A DNA stretch of 64,000 bases from Sanderia malayensis (Eukaryota; Cnidaria; Scyphozoa; Semaeostomeae; Pelagiidae). Of the stretch, positions 1 to 10,105 are shown one piece after another. Every line of letters begins with the position of its first letter. Positions within the stretch are counted from its first letter, which is position 1. The stretch covers positions 2,418,001 to 2,482,000 of the forward strand of contig RQOL01000466.1 of the NCBI GenBank assembly GCA_013076295.1, read 5' to 3'. The position numbers were made by a program, and so were the translations under genes. Under the pieces are notes generated by a model. It did not search any database. It was not told where the DNA came from and saw only the letters and a program-made list of their open reading frames with translations.

Positions 1-45
1 TTGTCATGATGCTTTTTATTCACTAGGTACAAAACATATATCGTC

Positions 46-516
46 ATACCGTAAATCCTCGAATAAGCCCCCACGTTCTAATAAGCGCCCCCCTCGATTA
101 AGCCCCCACCTAAAAAATCATTTTTGCAAATAAGCCACCCCCTCGAATAAGCCCCCATGGGGTCTTATTCGAGGGAAGCATAAGTGCAGAATAATATCTT
201 AATTCGAGAAAACCCCCACAGGACAATAGCTGTACAGTATCACTTCCTTTGACTCAGACAAAAAGCAAAAAGAAACGCGATTTTCGTGATGATTAACAAA
301 TTATAATGTTTGTTAGATCTTCACACAGCACTTTGTGAAAAACGTTTAGCTGATTGAGAAAACTATGTCGTCTTTTTTCTGTCAACCTTTGAGGAAAAAG
401 CAAAACTTTGAAATAAGCCCCCCCCCCTCGAATAAGCCCTCCACTCGAATAAGCCCCCACCCAAAAATTCATTTTTGCAAATAAGCCCCGGGGGCTTATT
501 CGAGGAATTACGGTAT
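46..516. mobile_element. MITE-like element with terminal inverted repeats
   Basis: The two ends are inverted copies of about 27 bp: 46-72 reads ATACCGTAAATCCTCGAATA followed by a C run, and 490-516 is its reverse complement with about one mismatch (AATT for AAAT). Inside are several further copies of the CGAATAAGCCCCC motif in both orientations, so the element can fold on itself. No open frame of note lies inside, which points to a non-autonomous element. A clear target-site duplication was not resolved. Confidence 0.65.
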
Positions 517-1347
517 TAGCCAGGTGCAATGCTAATGACGTACAAAGTTATTGAATTGTTTTATGGTTTGTTTAGTAATTGGATAATAATTGCTTTTGTT
601 CAAGCCTTAAAATCATGCCACCTGCATAAGAACAACATATTTTGAATGAGCATCATTAATAAAGTTATCTGCTCGAAATAGTTGGCTTGAAATATATAGC
701 CATCATATGAAACTTAAAATAAAAATGCAAAAATGCATAAGCATACGCTTTAATTTGTTGGCAAAACGTGGAAATGTTGGTATTGCCACTTACTTTTCAT
801 GAGACAAATCCTGTATCAATCCAATGCATTGTGCTATCGCAGCAAAGTTTTGCAAGAAGTGTTATTCGCAGCAACGACTGAAAACGATGAAAAGCGTTAA
901 CTGCGCTTGCGTCAAATGTAACACACCAATGCAAGTTGCACGCACAGGGCAATGGTAAAAAATGCCTGTAATCTTTTCACAATGTAAAAGAAATTCTACT
1001 TCAAACAACCGTTGTGAGAGCATAATATCTGCGTTGCAAAATGCAAAAGTGGAATGTTACACGTATCAACTGGCCATCAAAATATAGACATTGTGTCTTG
1101 CAACTTGGGTTGCAATGGTTAGCTCCAACATCATGTATGTGGATGTCATTGACATGGTTAGTAAATTGGGGTTTTTAAAGGGAGAATCACCATCTTACTT
1201 AAGCCTGTTAGTCAAGCCATGGGTATTTGTGTGGTTTTAATAAGAAAGCTAAATCTGCTGAAAGGGAAAGAAATAAAGAAAGCAGAATAAAAAGGGAGAC
1301 ACAAAGGAAATCGCTTTTTTGTTCCTTAACAGGAGACCACAATTGCT
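517..1347. other. Intergenic, no gene seen
   Basis: AT-rich sequence without a convincing open frame, splice pattern or RNA gene. Nothing specific is recognised here. Confidence 0.5.
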
Positions 1348-1838
1348 AAAAACATTCAAATATTTTTGATATTCCTGTTCATCATAGGTTCCTAAAGGGA
1401 ACAAAAAGTTGTTTAGTCTTTCTAGCATAAATACTTAGAATGTAAACCTTGAATCTAGCGACCTTAACATATTTTGCTGCAAAAATCTATAGTCAATTGA
1501 GGACCACGTGTCTAGTTCTCGGCCTGGAATGGACAATTCATCAAAATATTCAAATATTTTTCGATGTTCCTGTTCATCATAAGTTCCTAAAGGGAACAAA
1601 AATTATTTGGTTTCTCTAGCATAAATACCTGAAACGCAAACCTTGAATCTAGGGAATTCAACATTACCTACTGCACAAATCTACAGTCAACTTTGGACCA
1701 CGTGTCTAGTTCTCGGCCTGGAGTGCACAGTTCATAAAAATGGTCGAATATTTTTGGATATTCCTGTTCATCATAGATTCTGTTTGGTCTCTCCAGTAAA
1801 TACTTAGAATACAAACCTTGAATCTAGCGACCTTAACA
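1348..1838. repeat. Tandem duplication, unit about 195 bp, 2.5 copies
   Basis: The block with TTCAAATATTTTT, CCTGTTCATCATA, TTCCTAAAGGGAACAAAAA, AACCTTGAATCTAG and CCACGTGTCTAGTTCTCGG occurs at about 1350-1545, again at about 1546-1740, and a third time, shortened and more diverged, at about 1741-1838. The third copy runs straight into the TTAGGG-containing satellite, so the two repeat types share a junction. No coding potential was noticed. Confidence 0.75.
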
Positions 1839-3080
1839 TAAATGTTGGTACTGCGCAGGAGCGTATATGACGTATGGGTGTCCATATGGCTGAGGCTTTG
1901 GCCTTAGGGTTAAGGTTAGGGTTAGGGTTACGTTATGCGGAGGGAAAAGGTGGTGAGAATGCGCAGTAGCGTAATTGTTGGTATTGCGCAGGAGCGTATT
2001 TGACGTATGGGTGTCCATATGGCTGAGGCATTGGCCTTAGGGTTAGGGTTAGGGTTAAGTACGAATATTTATACTGGATAACCACTTCAGCTTTGATAGC
2101 TGTTATCAATGTGGGTCCAGTTGGTATAAACCCTTACCCCCAGAAATTCTGGGTACTCATTTACCGACCTCGGAAGGATGGACAGCTGAGTTGGTTGACG
2201 GCTTGTAGTTCGTGATTCCGACCATACGTGGATTTGAACCAGTGAAGGGATTACCTCCAAAGGTTCAAGCCCAGCGCCTTAACCACTAGGCTACACCACC
2301 ATAGGGTTAGGGTTAGGGTTAGCCTATGCGGAGGACAAAGGTGGTCAGAATGCACAGTAGCATAGAAATTGGTACTGCGCAGGAGCATATATGTCGTAAT
2401 TGTGTCTTAATGGCTGAGGCATTGGCCTTAGGGTTAGGGTTGGGGTTTCATTATGCGGAGGAGAAAGGTGGTGAGAATGCGCAGTAGCGTAATTTTTGGT
2501 ACTGCGCAGGAGCACATATGACGTATGGTTGTTCATATGGCTGAGGCATTGGCCTTAGGATTAGGGTTAGGGTTAGGGTTACGTCATGCGGAGGAGAAAG
2601 GTGGTAAGAATGCGCAGTAGTGTAATTGTTGGTACTGCGCAGGAGCACATATGACGTATGGGTGTCCATATGGCTAAGGCATTGGCCTTAGGGTTAGGGT
2701 TAGGGTTAGGGTTAGCCTATGCGGAGGACAAAGGTGGTCAGAATGCACAGTAGCATAGAAATTGGTACTGCGCAGGAGCATATATGTCGTAATTGTGTCT
2801 TAATGGCTGAGGCATTGGCATTAGGGTTAGGGTTGGCCTATGTGGAAAAGAAGGGTGGTCAGGATTCGTAGTATCATATATATTGGTACTGCGCAGGAGC
2901 ATATCTGACGTGTGGGTGTCCATATGGCTGAGGCATTGGCTTTAGGGTTAGGGTTAGGGTTAGGGTAACGTCATGCGGAGGAGAAAGGTGGTAAGAATGC
3001 GCAGTAGCATATTTGTTGGTATTGCGCAGGAGCACATATGACGTATTGGTGTTCATATTGTTGAGGCATTGGCCTTAGAG
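1839..3080. repeat. TTAGGG-containing satellite array (family 1)
   Basis: About eight imperfect units of roughly 125-140 bp. Each unit has a short run of TTAGGG (the metazoan telomere repeat), then a stretch ending in GGTGGTGAGAATGCGCAGTA, a short spacer, the inverse TACTGCGCAGGAGC, then CATATGACGTATGGGTGTCC and GGCTGAGGCATTGGCCTTAGGG. TGCGCAGTA and TACTGCGCA form a 9-bp palindrome around a spacer of about 13 bp. The array is interrupted by a SINE at about 2057-2303. The short open frames within it are repeat translations, not genes. Related copies occur at 3845-4062 and 11650-11755. Confidence 0.85.
2057..2303 (-). mobile_element. tRNA-derived SINE inserted in the satellite
   Basis: Read on the minus strand, the element starts with GGTGTAGCCTAGTGGTTAAG, a good RNA polymerase III A box (2273-2292). 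It continues to GGTTCAAATCC, a perfect B box (2230-2240). The spacing is about 35 bp, with an intervening arm like that of a class II tRNA. The remaining 170 bp is a non-tRNA body. On both sides the sequence returns to TTAGGG repeats, so this is an insertion into the array. It is a retroposed element and not a functional tRNA gene: the 3' half does not close a tRNA acceptor stem. Confidence 0.75.
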
Positions 3081-3844
3081 GTCAAAGTAAAATTGTCTTT
3101 TTGGAGGAAAACATTAGTAAAGAAGGTTGACATATAAATGCAAAGCATGTATATTTCACACTACTGCAGAGCATGCAATATGAGGATGCTAACAAAATGT
3201 CGATGATGACAAAAAACGTTTCAAATGTCTGTATTTTTTCACGGAACGTTGGAAAAGGCCTAAATTGTTCGAATGTGCAAAGCAGTTATTGAATTACAAA
3301 TCTTGGGTGTACTGGATAATATGTAAGTTTTTATTAAAGGTAAGTGACCTTGGTTTGATATCCCAAAGCGTACTGAAATTTTAGCTAAATACAACACCGG
3401 TTTTTACTGAATTATCCCAGAAATAGAACCTCACCAGTAAGTTTATGGATAACATTTCGCATAGGTTTACCAGAAAATCCTGGAATCTTACGGAAATATC
3501 ATTTTAGGACACATTGCAGTTTTGACAGATCACTGTTATTCTTTATCCATCGTCTTTATAAGTGAATCAATTCAGAGAATTGAAGTGGTCTAAAGCGCCG
3601 TTGCACTTGTAAAGTCACTTAGGTTGAGGTCCAATTGTAGTTCAATAAATTTAGGCCGGCTCCATCGTTCCGCAATAAATAGACAAAAGATATATGGTAC
3701 GTTTTTTGCCATTGTAGCAATTTCGATAGTATCATCATATTGTATGTTAATTTAAAAATATTGATATATCGACTTATTTCACCATTATTTTCCCCAAAGC
3801 GAACATTTAACTGTAGAGTTTCTGTTTTGATTTGCTGACGAACA
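3081..3844. other. Intergenic, no gene seen
   Basis: AT-rich, with no convincing open frame or repeat. Confidence 0.45.
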
Positions 3845-4062
3845 TATTACGCAAAAGCGAATATGACGTATGGGTGTCCATATGGCTGAGGCATTGGCCC
3901 TAGGGTTGGGGTTAGGGTTTAGGTTTACGTCATTCGAAGGAGAAATGTGGTGAGAATGCGCAGTAGCCTTTCTGTCGGTAGTGCGCAGGAGCACATATGA
4001 CGCAAGCGAATGGCTGAGGCATTGGCCTTAGGGTTAGGCTTAGGCTTAGGTTAGGGCTAACA
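3845..4062. repeat. Diverged copies of satellite family 1
   Basis: Two units recognisable by CGTATGGGTGTCCATATGGC, GGCTGAGGCATTGGCC, TTAGGG-like runs and AATGCGCAGTAG. They are more mutated than the main array (for example GGGGTTAGGGTTTAGG), consistent with an older, isolated fragment. Confidence 0.75.
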
Positions 4063-5105
4063 CCTTAACATTTCTTAATGAGGTATGGCCATACAAATTT
4101 CTATTCTGTTTGATCGGCCGCTGTGTCAATTAACGATGTATATGAGTGGCTTGTACTCTATCTTCATATTTGATTGCTTGTGGTAATACATCCACTAGGG
4201 CGAATTGCATGCAAGCTAACATACCACCTGTTAAACTACTCCTATCTCTCTGGGATTATTACGTGACAATTAGAGCGGGAAATATGTGGCTTGCGGTTAT
4301 ATATGGCTACTGATTGCAAACAAAACAATAATCTGCCTGAACAATTATTGATGTTTTGTTTTATAAATTTTTTTTTGACTTGGAAGTCTAAAGCCGAAGG
4401 ATTTGACCGCGTCAGCTCTGAAGAATTGAGGGGGTGGTGCAAAGGAAGTTGTTAGGTAGCTCACCCATTAATAATGAGAATTATCTATGTGCCACACCCT
4501 TATCCAATTACTTGGCGGGCACTCCCAATTCTCCCCCGTAGCGTCACCACAGTTTGACGTTGAAAAACAGACCCTTATGCTAAATTTATATCACAGCCAT
4601 ACATAATTAATTATGCAACATCTATTATCGAAGTATAGCCTTCGCACGATTAGTGACGCTGACTGTTATCAAAGAGATTCCAATTGATTATATACCTGTT
4701 CAATATTAACAAAAGAGGAAATTTGTCCATGGTATGTTGCGTCTTGATTTGGACATTTTATTGTTTATAAACATTTTAAGAATTTTTATGAACAATAGTG
4801 GTTGACGTGTTATCGTACGCATTCGGATTTTGTGGGGGAAAGCAATTATCACTGATTTTATCTTATCGTGAAGCAAACCGGCTGTCATGACTCGTATTGG
4901 CAGAGTTTGATGCTGTCAGTATATACTCAATTATCCATGTTGGTACAGCTGTATGTAATCCGGGAGAGGTTGTTGTCGTTAGAAGAATACGAAGAACCAG
5001 CGAACAGTCCTACTATTTGAATTCGACGAATCAGCGAACGTTTTCCTTTGAGCTCACAACACAACATATATCTGGTTTGTCAGAAAGCCAAGCTTATCTA
5101 TAACG
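4063..5105. other. Upstream region of the GPCR gene
   Basis: AT-rich. A 68-codon open frame ends 2 bp before the GPCR start but lacks an ATG at its left end (TTG at 4897) and has no recognisable content, so it is taken as leader sequence. No TATA box or other clear promoter element was identified. Confidence 0.4.
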
Positions 5106-6149
5106 ATGACTTCCGCTGTTAAAATATCGATGGAGATATGGCAATTTTCAATTTTTATCATCAGCTCCGTAACTGCTGTTACCTTAAACTGTTTGATCTA
5201 TTTTCTCGTCTACAACAATCGCGGATTGCAAACGCCTTTCAACTTCACAATTCTGAACGCTTGCTTTGCCGATATTCTTGTATCAGTGAATTTGATTGTA
5301 TCGTCTATCTACATGATAACTCAGAAACACAAGGTAATTGATACCGGCTTCTGCAATGCAACTGGTTTTGTGACATTGCTATCTTTCGTTGCATCGGTAA
5401 TGTGCTTGGCTGCTGTGAGCCTGAACAGATACCTAATGGTGTGCCATTCGCGATATTACAAAAGGATCTTCGCGCGAAAACGGAGAATTGTTCCCTATTT
5501 ACTCACTACGTGGCTGTTTTCTGCACTCATATCCGTCCCACCTTTGCTTGGATGGGGTCGTTTTTCTTATCATCCTGGCAAGGCGGTGTGTTTTGTTGAC
5601 TGGAGTGCCAGCATTTCATACATGATTTTCATGATTGCTATCTGTTTCTGTGGGCCTTTATTCGTCACCCTTCTCTCGCTGTATTTCATTCTGAGAACAA
5701 AGCGAGACAACGAGGATAAACTTGACGGCGACAACAAATTCAATGAAGACCACACTATTGGGAAAGTGACGAAGGCAAAGCTTGAAAGACGCAAAAAGCA
5801 GATTGCAAAAGAAGAGAGAAAAATCACCGTATCCATTCTGGTTATTGCTGTTGTTTTCATGATTGCTTGGGGACCGTTTGTCATTGTCATGTTTACTGGA
5901 ACATTTGGTAAACAACGCGTCCCACCATGGGCGGATTTTGCTACATTGCTACTTGGCTGTTTGAACAGCACTGCTAATCCTATTGTTTACCTGACCTTGA
6001 ACTCTAATTTTAGAAAAGAGCTACGCAAGTTATTTAATCGAGTTAAATCCAACGATGGCAGCGATATGAGGAGTGGAACATCTTTAGAAGTCGGTACCCC
6101 AAAGCTTACACCGAAACCCATGCACTTGAAACGACTAGAATTGACTTAG
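5106..6149 (+). CDS. Opsin-like class A GPCR lacking the retinal lysine
   Basis: Intronless 347-residue seven-transmembrane receptor. Visible family marks: TM1 about residues 13-36, C83 and C162 for the TM3-ECL2 disulfide, NRY at 107-109 in place of D/ERY, AWGP at 254-257 in place of the TM6 CWxP, and NPIVY at 291-295. ECL2 (GWGRFSYHPG, 149-158) and the start of TM3 (CNATGF, 83-88) look like opsins. However, the position six residues before the NPxxY asparagine, which carries the chromophore lysine in opsins, is C285, and the counterion position is T86. The protein therefore should not bind retinal by a Schiff base. It is either an opsin-derived receptor with another ligand or a melatonin/peptide-type relative of opsins. 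Intronless class A receptors are common in cnidarians. The ligand is unknown. The ATG at 5106 is the first in frame with TM1. Confidence 0.9.
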   Translation: MTSAVKISMEIWQFSIFIISSVTAVTLNCLIYFLVYNNRGLQTPFNFTILNACFADILVSVNLIVSSIYMITQKHKVIDTGFCNATGFVTLLSFVASVMCLAAVSLNRYLMVCHSRYYKRIFARKRRIVPYLLTTWLFSALISVPPLLGWGRFSYHPGKAVCFVDWSASISYMIFMIAICFCGPLFVTLLSLYFILRTKRDNEDKLDGDNKFNEDHTIGKVTKAKLERRKKQIAKEERKITVSILVIAVVFMIAWGPFVIVMFTGTFGKQRVPPWADFATLLLGCLNSTANPIVYLTLNSNFRKELRKLFNRVKSNDGSDMRSGTSLEVGTPKLTPKPMHLKRLELT

Positions 6150-7145
6150 ATCATTGGCATGTGGCTGGACAGGCCTGTTATGCATAGAAGTCTTTCTGTA
6201 CTAAAAAATATAATGGCTGTTTATAAAGCGGGGAACAGGGAATCAGGGAAAGGGGAGCGGGGAATAGGGAAAGGGGGAATATGAGGTCATACGACATCGT
6301 GTTACGTCATATACCTCCTTGCGATTTTGGTTTCCAAAGGCCTGGGATTCTCACATTTAACCGTCCAATAATATTACCTATCATCATCTCTAGTTGCAGG
6401 TAGACTACACTCGATTTTCTTTGACGTTTTCTTACTCCACGATCAAATGTTGACATGACAAACAAATAAATAATCGATCATTTAATGTTTGATATCTAAA
6501 AGTACCACCTGATATTTATATAGTAATATATTCAAGTGACATGGCAATAAAACCATGTCAATATGTAGCTAAAACCACCAGTTATAAGGCACAATACAGT
6601 TGTGCCTTCCAACTGGTGGCTCATTGTATCATATGATTGACAATCTACCCCTATGTAGCTGTCAATCAATTAAGCTCTGCGTACACTGCATTCAAAGTAA
6701 GATGCCTCCTTGTTGTGGAATTTGGAAACCAAATGAATATGCTTTTTCGTAGTATTAATTCAACTTAGAATTTTAAGCACAGTAAAAAAACCGAGACATG
6801 AATGACATCATATTCATCATCATGACATCGAATTATTTCTAATTTACCTTTCTTCATAAAGTAAATAGAATTATAACCAAATTTAACATCGTTTGCGTTT
6901 TACTGATTGTTAATGCGAATGCATATTCAAATCTAAAATGAATTGAATAACCAGCATGTTCTTAAAAAACGATTTATTTTGCATATAAATCAACGACATT
7001 TATACAAAATTACAGCAAAAGATCAAACAATTATATGAACTATAAAATATATAGCATATAACTGATTTCTATGCTCCTATCGAAAAATTGAAAACGAAAC
7101 CCACGAACTCTGCCTTCATGTTGAGTTCATGGATTGTATTCAGCA
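6150..7145. other. Intergenic with G-rich tract and paired hairpins
   Basis: Between the GPCR stop and the MyD88 3' end. It holds a G-run-rich tract (about 6229-6282, plus strand) and two adjacent inverted repeats (listed separately). No open frame is credible. Confidence 0.5.
6537..6619. repeat. Two adjacent inverted repeats (hairpins)
   Basis: The first is TGACATGG (6537-6544) paired with CCATGTCA (6553-6560) around an 8-nt loop. The second has 20-nt arms, 6575-6594 (CCACCAGTTATAAGGCACAA) and 6600-6619, matching at 18 of 20 positions around a 5-nt loop. They are probably the core of a small foldback element. A microRNA precursor is unlikely because the second stem is too short. Confidence 0.6.
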
Positions 7146-8879
7146 TTAGCTTATGATAGCTTTATGAAGTCTATCCCAAAATATATCGCGCAAATCCTCG
7201 TCTGTATAATCCAGATAAAAAATAGATTTCATTATCCTTGGAATATCACATTTCTTATACAACACTGGTAATAGTCGCTTACTCCTGCAACCTGAAATGA
7301 AAAAACGTAAACAGAAATGAGACGTTTTTGCATGGTCTGAAACCTTACCGTGTCTACATAATCGCTACATAGTACGCACCGGGAGAGAGCGATAAGGCAA
7401 CTTTTGCTTGGTGATCGCATTTCTCGCAGTTGACGTAATCACTCGACAGAATGGCGATTACTTTCGAGCAACGGTCTTCTATCGCTTCGGCGATCTGCTC
7501 CAACGTGTGAGCTCCAGGGAGGAAATCGCGGAACGAGATGCAGGCTTTAATGTTGTATTTCTCTGCCTCCAATGTCTTAACAACATGCTTGGCGAAATCA
7601 ATGTCTGCTTCAGCGAAGGAAATGAATACGTCGTACCTTTCGTGCACTATTGGATTAAAAACAGAAGTGTTTTTGTTTGGTATTTTTTGAGAACTAATTG
7701 GTTTAGCAACAACAGACGATTTTGGGGAACTGATTTAAATTTACTGTGTTTCGCTGACCGATATTCAATGCAACTTTTCATTCTACTCGTTCGAGTTAAG
7801 CAATGAGTTTCCGGTTCAAGTACGTGATATTTATTAAATAATGCGCAACTTTGCTTGTTTTAGCACGCAATTTATTTAATACTTATGTAAGAAGTTTGAA
7901 AATTATTCGATTTTGATTAGTTAGCTTTGCATGCAATTATATGTATATTGTTAGCTGGAATTTGTTGGTCGAATTAAAGTGAATTAACGACAAAATTCTG
8001 AGAAACACTGTCCTTCCATGGCCGCATTGCTCAGGCACAATTGAGGGAGGGAGGGAGTGAGGGAGGGAGGGAGGAGGGAGTACTAAACTAGAGCACCGCT
8101 AGTAAGAATAGCAACAATAGTATTCAGCTAACTTGTAGATGGACTGGTTTCCAGTCTCTCTTTCTCTTTCTTCTGAAGATCTGAAAAAATAAATGAAAAT
8201 AGTCATCATCACAAATACATTATCACTCAATCAGTTCTTTATAGGGTTTTTAACTTTTTTGGATTGGATGGATGAGATTATTAGATTTTTGGATTTTCAG
8301 AAGAATGTCTTCTAAGGTCTATATACCTGTTTTTATCTCCAGATATTCTTCTGGGGTTGGTGTTTTATCTTAAAAAAAGAACAACACAATTTTGAGCTAA
8401 GCAACTCAGAGTAGAGCGTCAATTCAAAAAGCCCCGTAACGAAGTTGACCCCCCTCAAAGGCAGGCACGTGATACGATTTGGGCCTAGTCTCTCTCATTG
8501 GTCTCATCAATAATAGACGAGACGCATTACCGATGAATTCTTGCAAGTCTTTCACTGTGTCGTATCTTTTCAATTGTTGGAGGCATTCTACAAGTTTACT
8601 TGTTGTTGCCAATGATCCATCCCTTGCAATCCATCTATTCAGTAATGTTAAAACAGGGTCGGATTCCTCGTCCATCCAATCAATTTCTTCTCTGCTAAAA
8701 TCAAGTAAATCCGCCAACGATCTCCAATCTTTTCCCAACCTCTTAGGCCTAAGATGTAAGGACATTAGCTCGTATGCACCAAATATCAAATGTTGAACTT
8801 GCTTCTCGCAATTTTGGCTCACAAGAGAAGCCATTTTTTCCGTTTCACTTCTGCACAGTTGATGTTCGTTAGGACGCAT
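7146..8879 (-). CDS. MYD88: MyD88 adaptor (death domain plus TIR domain)
   Basis: Five exons on the minus strand: 8879-8450 (donor could also be at 8441), 8368-8327, 8180-8133, 7646-7380 and 7291-7146. All phases agree and give 311-314 residues (vertebrate MyD88 is about 296). Exon 1 holds a death domain (about residues 35-118) with the family pattern DWRSLADLLDF, then ESDPVLTLLNRW. Exon 4 opens the TIR domain with YDVFISFAEADIDFA, box 2 RDFLPG (the BB-loop proline is kept) and ALSLSPG. Exon 5 completes it with RLLPVLYKKC and a C-terminal FWDRLHKAI helix. MyD88 couples Toll/IL-1-type receptors to IRAK kinases through its death domain. Exons 2 and 3 form a short charged linker. The first ATG in frame is at 8879. 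A perfect TGACGTCA lies 14 bp upstream of it. The gene looks intact. Confidence 0.93.
8043..8081. repeat. GGGA-rich purine tract in MyD88 intron 3
   Basis: An imperfect run of GAGG/GGGA units on the plus strand with at least six GGG runs, so it could form a G-quadruplex. On the MyD88 sense strand it is a C/T tract, within the 486-bp intron between exons 3 and 4. Confidence 0.7.
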
Positions 8880-8892
8880 CAAAACTTACTGA

Positions 8893-8900
8893 TGACGTCA
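8893..8900. promoter_or_regulatory. Full palindromic CRE next to the MyD88 start
   Basis: TGACGTCA, the consensus CREB/ATF binding site, is seen once here, 14 bp upstream of the MyD88 ATG. It falls in the 5' leader or core promoter. Its function is inferred from the motif only. Confidence 0.5.
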
Positions 8901-10105
8901 TGTACATCGCCCGAAGAGCGCTGCTAATTATTTTTTGTTTCAGAGATATCGAAGCGATTAAGTCGAAGGCGCATAATGTTCTAATAATTCGCTCGGCAGA
9001 GCTCATTTTGAGCGAATTTAACTATTCAATTCGCTGTTAGATTTAGATGGCGAATTTAATTGATATTTAAAATTTTTGGGCGCAATAAATTCGCTGCACT
9101 CACAATGTGCTGTCCAAACTAGGTCTTAATTGATTTTCACACGAAATTTCTGTGAAATTGTTCTTTCCATGCTGGCTGATTGTAAAGAATGTTATTAACG
9201 CCAACAGGGTATAAATATTCGTAGACAATAAGACAACACTGTTTACCTTTGATTCCATTCTCTCCTTATAGCTGTTGCTTTGTAACCACATTAGCAGGGC
9301 ATAAAATCCAAATTGAATAGCAAGAATTTATGGAATTAAAAATACAATAATATAAAAATTATAGATTACAAAAGGAGCCTTTATAAAAATGACTTGGCTA
9401 AAATGGACAATATTTTCGTTTTACTTGTAAAAAATGACCCATTCCTTCGAAATTTGTAATTAAGCCATTACATAAATTGTCATTTCCTAGGCTTAGTGCA
9501 TGAAGCATTAGTTTGGGTATTGTTTTCATTGGTTCATTCGTTTCAAATTTCTATATTCTTTCTTCAATTTGTTGAGTGTTCAAAGGGGATTATTTCTCTT
9601 TGCATTCAATCAACGGTAAGACTTGCTTGTCGAAGCGTGACAGCTTTGTCGTCACCAGAAATAAAGAACAGTGATCAAAAAATATATTTCAAAACATCCT
9701 GAAATTATTATTAGAAGCCAACAGAGAAGCGTCCCAAAGAAATGCACGGGAAATAACTTCGTTTACAAATTTCACTGTGGGATGATAGGAGCTGGGTAAT
9801 GGAATCTATGATAACGTCAACTGTGCCTTAGTAACACTGTTTTGCTGGTCTGGTACGAGAATGTGCTCGAGAAGACTATCATGTGATTTTGAAGCAAGTA
9901 TTGCTCTGGAAAACACTGATGAAAAATACTAAATCGCTTCGATGACAAACCAACACATCACATAGGACAGTGTTGTCACTTTTGCTTAGACTCGTCTTAT
10001 TTTGGACATGTTATTTTTGATGTTCCCTTGCTAGATTTACATTGAGATTCTATTGAGAAAAGCTACATACACAAATTTGTGTTGTGAGAACATCATATCA
10101 AAGAA
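8901..10105. other. Intergenic between MyD88 and the orphan ORF
   Basis: AT-rich. Repeated GCGAATTTAA/AATTCGCT words at 8985-9095 suggest a degraded element. No gene is supported. Confidence 0.4.

Noticed and set aside
1833..3056. Repeated 60-70 codon frames in the satellite array
   Set aside because: They are translations of the repeat unit, differ between copies by frameshifts and have no splice context.
4897..5103. 68-codon frame directly upstream of the GPCR
   Set aside because: It begins with TTG, has no domain and ends 2 bp before the receptor start. Treated as leader.
6575..6619. microRNA precursor
   Set aside because: The stem is 20 bp with a 5-nt loop, too short for a Drosha/Dicer-type hairpin, and no star-arm extension is seen.
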